The position numbers were made by a program, and so were the translations under genes. A stretch of DNA of 64,000 nucleotides from Ipomoea triloba (taxonomy: Eukaryota; Streptophyta; Magnoliopsida; Solanales; Convolvulaceae), in contig NC_044924.1 in NCBI RefSeq assembly GCF_003576645.1, positions 20,282,876 through 20,346,875 of the forward strand. Direction: 5' to 3'. The first letter of the stretch is position 1; each line of letters starts with the position of its first letter. The notes beneath the pieces were generated by a model that saw nothing but the letters and a program-made list of their open reading frames with translations, ran no database searches and was not told where the DNA came from. Of the stretch, positions 56,965 through 64,000 are shown one piece after another.

Positions 56965-59859
56965 TTACTTCTTGTTGGCTTTCCTCTTCTTGTTGATGGC
57001 TTCTCGTGTCTTGATGGGGTCTTTCGGATTTACCAGGCTTAGGTATTCATCTGTGACATCTAGATGCCTGTAATTCCTGTAGGCTTCCCCTACGAACTCA
57101 CCATCAATTACTCCATCTTTCCACCAGGCAATGCATTCTTCTGGAGACATGTTGCTGTGTGTTGATATCCCAGTGATTTTCAGAAGCTTGAATATCTCCA
57201 GAGTCAGAATTTGTTCAGTGTCTTCTCTGTTCCCAAACTTAAAGTTTGTCATGAGAAGATCTATCTTCCTTTCTTCTTCTGACTGTTGTTCTTGTCTTTT
57301 TCTTCTTCTTTCTCTGTCCTCTTCTCTCCTTCTCTCCATTTCCAGTGTACGCTGGACCCTTAGGTTTTCTGCCTGTTTAGCATCCTCCACTGCTTTGCTC
57401 ATGATTCTTGGTATTTTTGGAGGTGGTCCAGCTGGTTCACTTGCTGCCCTTTTCTTGCTTGTTGTATCCCCCTTCTTTTTCCCTTTATTTTCCCCCTTGT
57501 TGGCATCATCAGCACGGGAAAGAAGGATGGACATACCTTCGAAGATAGCTTGAAGCTGGGCAGGCACTTGATTCGACAGGTCATCGAGTATGGCCTTCAT
57601 CACATCCTGTCGAAGTTCACTAGAATATTGGAAGGCTCGCAGCTCTGCCCATAACTCAGCTAGTTCAGCTTTCGCACTTGCAGCCTCTGCTCGTAACTCA
57701 GCTAGTTCAGCTTTCGCACTTGCAGCCTCTGCTCGGGCGAGAGCAGCCTCATCGGCCGCACTTGCAGCCTCTGCTCGGGCGAGAGCAGCCTCATCGGCAG
57801 CACTTGCAGCCTCTGCTCGGGCGAGAGCAGCCTCATCGGCAGCTTTTGCAGCCTCTGCTCGGGCGAGAGCAGCCTCATCGGCAGCTTTCTGTGCTGCAGT
57901 CTCAGCCCATACTGCCTGTTCGAGTAGTTCTTCATGATTGGCCCGAGACTCGGTTGTGCCAGCCACGGGTAGTGCAGCATTTCGAACAATGGCCAGTACG
58001 CGCTCAAAGCGAGCCATCTTCTGAGTTTGATCAGCCATAAATTGACGTACTTCGCCAAAGAACTCTTGCGCGGCCTGTTGATCATGATCAGAAGTAGAAG
58101 GAGAAGAGGATCGATAGGTACCTTTCGTTGGAGGGGACTTGGGTGCTTCCAGATTTCCACCCATGACTTGCAGTTGCGAGTCCACCTCTCGAAGGAGTCT
58201 CTGAGGAGCCACAGGGACACCGGGTTCAGAGCTCGAAGGTAGCTCCATGTCAGGCGCTTCCCGGTTTCCACCTGAGGGATGGATCACTTCTTGCTCCTTA
58301 CCACTCGAACCTGGAGCCTCAGCTTCAGCAACTGTGGAGATAGGATCAGCCGGAGAGGGTTCTTCGGTATTGGACGCTTCCCGGTTTCCATCCAATAGAG
58401 GTTCCCCTTCAGCATCACTTCTCGAACCAGTGCTGGGAACTTGGTCATCTGCTGGTGGAATTGGAGACGAGGTTTCGATAGGTGCTTCCCTGTTTCCACC
58501 TTTGATAGTTGCATCGTCCTCCTCAGCACTTCTCGAACCAGCAGAACTTGGAACATTCTGCTCATGTTGCTCATTGTGCTGCTCTTCGGTCTGCTCCGAT
58601 GAGTCTGGGATGATGATTATTTCAGGAGCAGTAGGAAAACCTGGCAGTGCGAGCAAGGGAACTTCACCCTCTCGAATTGTCTGTGCTTCATCTGTAGTGT
58701 TCGAGGGTGTGGACGCAGGAGGTGGCAAAAGTAGAACGGTGTTGGGTGCCACTTGAAGTGCTTCAGAGGTCTCGGATTCACCTCTCGAAGCTTCTACCTG
58801 TTCGTCCAGAGCAGAGTTACTGACTTGGGACAGTGGGATTGCGGCTGTTGCGATATTATCGTGAGCAACCCCAGAGGTCTCTCCTGGACCTCTCGTGAAT
58901 TCAACATTCTGTCCCAAGGAGATGGCAGTGGCGAGTCTGATATCTTCTCGAAATCGAGCTTCTGTTTCAGGATCTTCTTCAGGCTCAGCTTCAACTTCTG
59001 GTGCATCAACTGCTATGCTCTTCCCTTTATCAGTTCTTCCACTGTTCAGCTTCATTACTCGTGTTTCGTGGGCAAGATCCAGCAGTTGTTGAGCTGGGAT
59101 CTCGGAGATGCCCAACCACTGGAGTGCAAACTGCTCTTCTGCCTCCATTTCAGCTGCTTGACTCATCAATTGAGTGAAAGAACTGGTTCTCCAGTTGATC
59201 CACCTGATCACCCTGGAGTAGTCATCAAGAGTGGGTGCTTCCACTGCCAACTGAGTGGAAACTTCTTCATATAAGTCATCCCGCCCATCAGAGATGATTT
59301 CAGTGGCAGAAATTGCTTCGTCTATCTGAGCTGTGATCTCTCGACTATGCTCCAAGAGATCATCTCCCACCCTGACTGTGTAGTCTATCTCTCGAACCAT
59401 CTCACGTGGTTCTTCTGCACCCCCTTGTACTGGATCATTGATCCCAGTACCTTCAACCTCTCGAGCCATCTCTCGAGATAAACCAACAGAGTCACCAGTA
59501 CCCTCAGCAGTAATATCATCATTAACACACAAATCTCTTGACAGGGACCTGGTAGGGGGCACTCTCTCAACCTCAGTGGCCAGTGTAGCCTGAGGTTCCC
59601 CCTGGGCTTGTGCCCTGTCCTCGAAGGGTACTTGTATAACTGACGGTGTCACCTCTCGAACCCGGGTGACAGCAACAGTTTTGGCTTTCCTAGCCCTCTT
59701 TGGCAGATGAACCCTTTGTATCAGTACATCGAGAGGTTCATCATCAGAATTCTTTTCCTCGGTTTGGGCTTTCCTTTTGCCCCTTCCTTTTGGCTGTGAG
59801 GGAGAAGGTGCAGCCTTAACACCTTTAGTTTTGGGGATTAGAGATTTCGTCCTACCCAT
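56965..59859 (-). CDS. Sirevirus envelope-like protein
   Basis: An uninterrupted 964-codon ORF, the additional gene that defines Sireviruses. It has a basic N-terminus (KGRGKRKAQTEEK, RVHLPKRARKAKT), then a long acidic, Ser/Pro/Glu-rich middle. An Ala-rich coiled-coil follows, made of 11- and 14-residue repeats (AADEAALARAEAAS, four to five copies; AKAELAELRAEAAS) encoded at about 57680-57900. A basic stretch (KKGDTTSKKRAASEP) and a charged helix (RRREEDRERRRKRQEQQ) come next. It ends with EECIAWWKDGVIDGEFVGEA and INKKRKANKK. I see no convincing signal peptide or membrane segment, so an envelope role is only a label. The same C-terminal block occurs in the copies at 12-25 kb. Confidence 0.85.
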   Translation of the reverse strand: MGRTKSLIPKTKGVKAAPSPSQPKGRGKRKAQTEEKNSDDEPLDVLIQRVHLPKRARKAKTVAVTRVREVTPSVIQVPFEDRAQAQGEPQATLATEVERVPPTRSLSRDLCVNDDITAEGTGDSVGLSREMAREVEGTGINDPVQGGAEEPREMVREIDYTVRVGDDLLEHSREITAQIDEAISATEIISDGRDDLYEEVSTQLAVEAPTLDDYSRVIRWINWRTSSFTQLMSQAAEMEAEEQFALQWLGISEIPAQQLLDLAHETRVMKLNSGRTDKGKSIAVDAPEVEAEPEEDPETEARFREDIRLATAISLGQNVEFTRGPGETSGVAHDNIATAAIPLSQVSNSALDEQVEASRGESETSEALQVAPNTVLLLPPPASTPSNTTDEAQTIREGEVPLLALPGFPTAPEIIIIPDSSEQTEEQHNEQHEQNVPSSAGSRSAEEDDATIKGGNREAPIETSSPIPPADDQVPSTGSRSDAEGEPLLDGNREASNTEEPSPADPISTVAEAEAPGSSGKEQEVIHPSGGNREAPDMELPSSSEPGVPVAPQRLLREVDSQLQVMGGNLEAPKSPPTKGTYRSSSPSTSDHDQQAAQEFFGEVRQFMADQTQKMARFERVLAIVRNAALPVAGTTESRANHEELLEQAVWAETAAQKAADEAALARAEAAKAADEAALARAEAASAADEAALARAEAASAADEAALARAEAASAKAELAELRAEAASAKAELAELWAELRAFQYSSELRQDVMKAILDDLSNQVPAQLQAIFEGMSILLSRADDANKGENKGKKKGDTTSKKRAASEPAGPPPKIPRIMSKAVEDAKQAENLRVQRTLEMERRREEDRERRRKRQEQQSEEERKIDLLMTNFKFGNREDTEQILTLEIFKLLKITGISTHSNMSPEECIAWWKDGVIDGEFVGEAYRNYRHLDVTDEYLSLVNPKDPIKTREAINKKRKANKK

Positions 59860-60018
59860 ATAGGTATTTCGATGAATCTCTTTTCCNAGTCACGGGATGC
59901 AATATGAATGACCATTCAATGCTTGTGTAACTCCAAAGCTGCCATAAAGTTGATGAAACCGCCCCTCACATGCGAAACAGTTCATGGCACTAAATACAAG
60001 AAGATAAGATTTGACCAT

Positions 60019-63000
60019 TCATCCCAATTCTATCATTCCCAATTCTAACCTTAGTTGAGAGAATATATTTTCACATAACGCTTTTGTGAAAATATCTGCT
60101 AGTTGCTCCTCCGTTGTAACATATTCCAAAATAATGTCCTTCCTCTCAACATGGTCTCGGATGAAGTGATACTTAATATCAATATGCTTTGTTCTAGAAT
60201 GTAACACTGGATTGTGGGTGATGGCAATAGCACTTGTATTGTCACACATGATCTTAACCTCCTTACACTCAACCCCATAATCCAGTAATTGTTGCTTCAT
60301 CCATAAAACCTGAGCACAGCAACTTCCAGCTGCTACATACTCTGCCTCAGCGGTGCTTGTAGCTATCGAATGCTGTTTCTTGCTAAACCATGAGACAAGT
60401 CTTCCACCTAGAAACTGACATGTCCCTGATGTGCTTTTTCGATCAATCTTACAGCCGGCAAAGTCCGCATCTGAATAACCCATAAGTTCGAAAGATCCAC
60501 CTCTCGAATACCAAAGTCCAACACTTTGCGTACCTTTGAGATATCTAAGGATCTTTTTAGATTCATTTAAGTGACTTTCTTTAGGACTTGCCTGAAATCT
60601 AGCACATACACCTACTGCAAAGGATATATCTGGTCTACTAGCAGTTAAATAGAGAAGAGATCCGATGATACCTCGATAAGTAGTCTGATCGACCTCTCGA
60701 CCTTCACTGTCGACATCGATACGTAGAGAGGTTCCCATGGGTACTTTGACTGAGGATTTCCCTTCTATATTGTATTTTCTGAGCAGATCCTTGGTGTATT
60801 TCTCCTGATTGATGAAGATACCTTCCTTAAGCTGTCTCACTTGTAATCCAAGGAAGTAGTTTAGTTCTCCCATCATGCTCATCTCGAACTTCCCTTTCAT
60901 CAATCTGGAGAACTTCTCGCACAAGTCTGGATTGGTGCTTCCAAAGATGATATCGTCCACATAGATTTGCACCAATAAGATGTGATCCCCGTCCTTAATT
61001 CTAAACAATGTTTTGTCCACTAGGCCTTTGGTGAACCCACACTGGATTAAAAAAGAGGATAAGGTATCATACCAAGCTCTCGGAGCTTGTTTTAAGCCGT
61101 AAAGTGCCTTCTTTAATTTGTATACTTTGTCAGCTCCCACGTCCTTCAAGAAACCCGGAGGTTGTTCAACGTACACCTCTTCTTCGAGAAGTCCGTTCAG
61201 AAAAGCGCTCTTGACATCCATTTGATATACCTTAAAGTCTTTGAAGGCGGCATATGCGAGAAAGATGCGTATGGCTTCGAGACGTGCCACTGGAGCGAAG
61301 GTTTCATCAAAATCTATTCCTTCCTCATGACAATAGCCTTTGGCAACAAGTCTGGCCTTGTTCCTAACAATAACTCCATCCTCACTCATCTTGTTTCTGA
61401 AAACCCACTTTGTACCAATGACATTTTGATGATGAGGTCTCGGAACTAGTTCCCAAACGTCGTTCCTCTCGAACTGATGAAGTTCCTCTTGCATTGCTTG
61501 CACCCAATCTGCGTCGCTTAGAGCCTCATCGATCACCTTAGGCTCTATTTGAGATAGAAAACAAGCAAACATGCTTTCTCTGTAAGCTGATCTGGTTCGA
61601 ACTCTGTCACGTACATCTCCGATCACTTGATCAGCAGGGTGACTTCTCAGCCATCTTAGGTCGGGTTGCGGCTCCTCAGTTGATACTTCCATTGAAGGTT
61701 GAGATATGGGTTGAACATCTATGATCTGGTTTTGATCAACTGAGTCAGGCGCTTTCTTCTTGGTAGACTCTTCATCATCTGATTCTGACTGGAGTTCTGC
61801 TACGTCTCGAACTATCGACTGCTTGTCTTCGAGAGGTAAGTTTGATCTCTCGATAGACTCTGGCTGATCTTCCTCAGCAGCTTCCGTTGTCTTTGATGGT
61901 TGATCTGTTGATGCCCTTTCATCAAAGGTAACATGTATGGACTCTTCAACCACCAAACTCCGCTTGTTGAAGACTCTGAGTGCTTTGCTTGTCGATGAGT
62001 ATCCCAGAAATACTCCATCATCTGCCTTTTCTTCAAAAGTTCTTCGTTGAGTCTTCCCATTGTTGTGAATATAGCATTTGCACCCGAATGAGTGGAAGTG
62101 GCTTACATTCGGTTTTCTTCCATTCCACAACTCATATGGAGTCTTTCCAACTCCTTTTACTATCAAGGACCGATTTTGGGTGTAGCACGCTGTGTTGATT
62201 GCTTCTGCCCAAAATCCTTGTGATATGTTGGCTTGCGAGAGCATGGTCCTTGCGGCTTCTTTGAGAGTTCTGTTCCTTCTTTCAGCAACCCCGTTTTGTT
62301 GAGGTGTTCGAGCAGCTGATAGTTGATGATGAATTCCGTTCTCGTTGCAGTAGCTCTCGATTACTTGATTAACGAACTCTCCACCTTGATCTGACCGGAT
62401 CTTTAGTATCGAGACTTCCTTTTCAACTTGAACTTGTTTCAAGAGATTTGGTAGGGCAATTTTTGTCTCGCTTTTCTTGGTTAAGAACACGGTCCAAGTG
62501 AATCTTGTGTAGTCATCTACTACCACAAGAGTGTACTTCTTTCCCTTTATGCTGGGTGGATCCACTGGGCCAAATAAGTCCATGTGAAGAAGACTTAATG
62601 GTCTAGTGGATGATGTCTTGGCTTTGCTCTTGAAGGAGGATTTGATCTGTTTGCAACGTTGACATGCCTCACAAATTTTATCCTTTCGAAACGTCACTTT
62701 GGGCAGTCCTTCCACTAAGTTCCTCTTAGTAAGCTTGTTGATAGTCTTGAAGTTCAGATGACTAAGCTTACTATGCCACTCCCAGCATAAATCTTCCTTG
62801 CTCCTTGCTAGCATACATAGGGATGGTTTTGCAGACCTCCAATCCACTATGTACATGTTTCCTTTCCTTGCTGCTTCCAAGACGACTTCGAGAGATTCCT
62901 CGTTCATAATCTGACATTTGCTTTTGGTGAAGACAACTTTGTGGCCCTTGTCACAGAACTGGCTTGTACTAAGGAGATTGAACTTGAGCCCCTCAACGTA

Positions 63001-63207
63001 GGACACTCCTTTAATAACCAGCTCATTCTTTTGGATTTCACCAACAGCTCTTGTGCGCCCCTTCTTCTCGTTGTCGCCAAATGTCACCAAGGGACCTTCG
63101 ATAGGTTGGATGTTCTCTAGCAGTGTTAGATTTCCCGTCATATGTCTCGAACATCCACTGTCAATGAACCACACGTCCCTGGTGTCCTGCAAGGAAGTTA
63201 AGCAAGT
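60019..63207 (-). CDS. pol: Sirevirus pol polyprotein
   Basis: Open from 63207 to the stop at 60019. There is no ATG at the start; the first conserved block is [14 protein letters not shown], so translation must come from gag. Counting from TTG 63192: aspartic protease (FIDSGC, residues 9-14); integrase zinc finger (H140, H145, C174, C177); integrase core with D205 (HMDLFG), D268 (RSDQGGEF) and E304 (GVAERRNRT). RVT_2 reverse transcriptase follows, with YVDD at about 744-747. RNase H is last ([39 protein letters not shown]). All catalytic residues are present. Gag and pol frames overlap only in 63207-63198, so a -1 shift would have to occur in this 10-nt window. Confidence 0.93.
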   Translation of the reverse strand, partial: TCLTSLQDTRDVWFIDSGCSRHMTGNLTLLENIQPIEGPLVTFGDNEKKGRTRAVGEIQKNELVIKGVSYVEGLKFNLLSTSQFCDKGHKVVFTKSKCQIMNEESLEVVLEAARKGNMYIVDWRSAKPSLCMLARSKEDLCWEWHSKLSHLNFKTINKLTKRNLVEGLPKVTFRKDKICEACQRCKQIKSSFKSKAKTSSTRPLSLLHMDLFGPVDPPSIKGKKYTLVVVDDYTRFTWTVFLTKKSETKIALPNLLKQVQVEKEVSILKIRSDQGGEFVNQVIESYCNENGIHHQLSAARTPQQNGVAERRNRTLKEAARTMLSQANISQGFWAEAINTACYTQNRSLIVKGVGKTPYELWNGRKPNVSHFHSFGCKCYIHNNGKTQRRTFEEKADDGVFLGYSSTSKALRVFNKRSLVVEESIHVTFDERASTDQPSKTTEAAEEDQPESIERSNLPLEDKQSIVRDVAELQSESDDEESTKKKAPDSVDQNQIIDVQPISQPSMEVSTEEPQPDLRWLRSHPADQVIGDVRDRVRTRSAYRESMFACFLSQIEPKVIDEALSDADWVQAMQEELHQFERNDVWELVPRPHHQNVIGTKWVFRNKMSEDGVIVRNKARLVAKGYCHEEGIDFDETFAPVARLEAIRIFLAYAAFKDFKVYQMDVKSAFLNGLLEEEVYVEQPPGFLKDVGADKVYKLKKALYGLKQAPRAWYDTLSSFLIQCGFTKGLVDKTLFRIKDGDHILLVQIYVDDIIFGSTNPDLCEKFSRLMKGKFEMSMMGELNYFLGLQVRQLKEGIFINQEKYTKDLLRKYNIEGKSSVKVPMGTSLRIDVDSEGREVDQTTYRGIIGSLLYLTASRPDISFAVGVCARFQASPKESHLNESKKILRYLKGTQSVGLWYSRGGSFELMGYSDADFAGCKIDRKSTSGTCQFLGGRLVSWFSKKQHSIATSTAEAEYVAAGSCCAQVLWMKQQLLDYGVECKEVKIMCDNTSAIAITHNPVLHSRTKHIDIKYHFIRDHVERKDIILEYVTTEEQLADIFTKALCENIFSQLRLELGMIELG

Positions 63208-64000
63208 TTAGGTACCCAAACTTTGGGTCCTGGTGGGTTAGTGAGTTTAGGCATCCATTTATACCTTGTGCCCATTATTCCAGGCCTAGGCGCAATGTAG
63301 CCATTGTACGTTTGATAATCATAAGGAATGCTAGCAAATGTTTTGGGCCTCTTTGGTGCATAAATCAACTTAGGTATAGACTTTTCGATCGGCTTATGCA
63401 CCATGCCTTTCATACGCTGTTTGGTCATGTGAAATTGCTGAAAGTGAGGTTTCTTCCAGAAGTTGTGATTCGATGACCAATTCTCACTAGATGGATAGAG
63501 TCTGCCTTTCTCCATCCGTGAGTTCCTAACTATGTGGATCTCAGACCTTCCATATTTGCCTTGAGGCGCATTATATGGAATGTAGCTCTTTTTGTACTTG
63601 GAATGGCCTTGCGAGAGATAGCAAGGTGATCTCTCGATATTGTTTACCCGGCCATTCTTCGTAGCTTTCCTATACTTTCCATTTCTGGTGTATAGGGACG
63701 GTTTATGAATAGCTACCCTGGTCTTTTCTGTTGGTCCTTTATGACCTTTATTTGGTTTGGGTTGAGATCCTCCATTTCTTGAAGTTCCCAAACCATTGGT
63801 CTGTTTATCTCTCGAGAGATGGTCTTGATGGAACCCTAGACCGGTTCTATCACTTGTAGGTCTGTGATCAACCACCATTTTCTCCATAGCTTTGGAGGAA
63901 TTAGTGTATGATGCTATGACCTTTCGAAGATTAAGCTCTCTCGTCTCTCGAGCTTTGCACTCTTCAGATAGTAGGATTACTTTGGCTTCTAACTCACTTA
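63198..64000 (-). CDS. gag: Sirevirus gag, C-terminal part, partial
   Basis: The frame is open from the window edge to TAA 63200-63198. The upstream part ([18 protein letters not shown]) is coiled-coil. The rest is basic and rich in Lys, Asn, Gly and Tyr ([40 protein letters not shown]), ending [10 protein letters not shown]. The capsid domain and zinc knuckle would lie outside the window. An internal ATG at 63887 is not the true start. Confidence 0.8.
   Translation of the reverse strand, partial: SELEAKVILLSEECKARETRELNLRKVIASYTNSSKAMEKMVVDHRPTSDRTGLGFHQDHLSRDKQTNGLGTSRNGGSQPKPNKGHKGPTEKTRVAIHKPSLYTRNGKYRKATKNGRVNNIERSPCYLSQGHSKYKKSYIPYNAPQGKYGRSEIHIVRNSRMEKGRLYPSSENWSSNHNFWKKPHFQQFHMTKQRMKGMVHKPIEKSIPKLIYAPKRPKTFASIPYDYQTYNGYIAPRPGIMGTRYKWMPKLTNPPGPKVWVPKLA

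Larger units (their letters stand above)
54881..64000 (-). mobile_element. Sirevirus (Copia), 3' 9.1 kb, coding regions open
   Basis: Order on the minus strand: gag (partial at the window edge), pol, envelope-like ORF, polypurine tract, 3' LTR. The extra ORF between pol and LTR, the GATGATGCCAAC/AAAAAGGGGGAAAT junction and the pol motifs identify the Sirevirus lineage. All three frames are open in this window. The 5' LTR and target duplication lie beyond 64000, so LTR identity cannot be judged. Confidence 0.92.

Overview
The window is nuclear DNA from a flowering plant, most likely a eudicot. It has introns, a PLS-class pentatricopeptide repeat (PPR) gene, plant Copia, Gypsy and LINE lineages, and many MULE, Tourist, Stowaway and Helitron remnants in AT-rich sequence. 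I cannot name the genus from sequence alone. There is no bacterial operon structure, CRISPR array or rRNA/tRNA gene. Most of the sequence is transposable elements nested in one another. Only one conventional intact host gene is present.

1-9.2 kb: a Ty3/gypsy-type LTR abuts the 3' exons of a nuclear gene for the mitochondrial ribosomal protein L24. That gene copy is broken (stop codon, 4-bp insertions). Its last intron has grown to about 5.9 kb by insertion of a MULE carrying a Stowaway, a gag-only LTR retrotransposon with a tRNA-Asp primer site, and another foldback element.

9.2-28 kb: Tourist-like elements, a SINE with a 15-bp target duplication and minisatellites lead into a roughly 13-kb block. 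There a Sirevirus-derived unit (LTR-like region plus envelope-like ORF) occurs twice in tandem. Copy 1 is split by a truncated antisense Sirevirus, a Tourist-like MITE and a Copia gag element whose gag plus partial LTR is itself tandemly duplicated.

28-35.7 kb: a compact Copia element (Ale-like) with non-canonical LTR ends sits in a SINE. It is followed by long-inverted-repeat MULE-like elements with 9-bp target duplications.

36-38.2 kb: the intact intronless PPR gene (645 aa, E class, minus strand), probably acting in organelle RNA processing or editing.

38.8-44.6 kb: a Helitron 3' end with helicase remnant, a SINE with a 16-bp target duplication, a palindromic MULE, and a Pack-MULE. The Pack-MULE carries a continuous 329-codon ORF fusing an IDD C2H2 zinc-finger fragment, a U-box/ARM E3-ligase fragment and the rest of the IDD gene. 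This is the most interesting item in the window.

44.6-64 kb: a non-coding stretch with a weak spliced-gene candidate, a full-length but decayed L1-type LINE with 15-bp target duplications, and the 3' 9.1 kb of a Sirevirus with open gag (partial), pol and 964-aa envelope-like ORFs.
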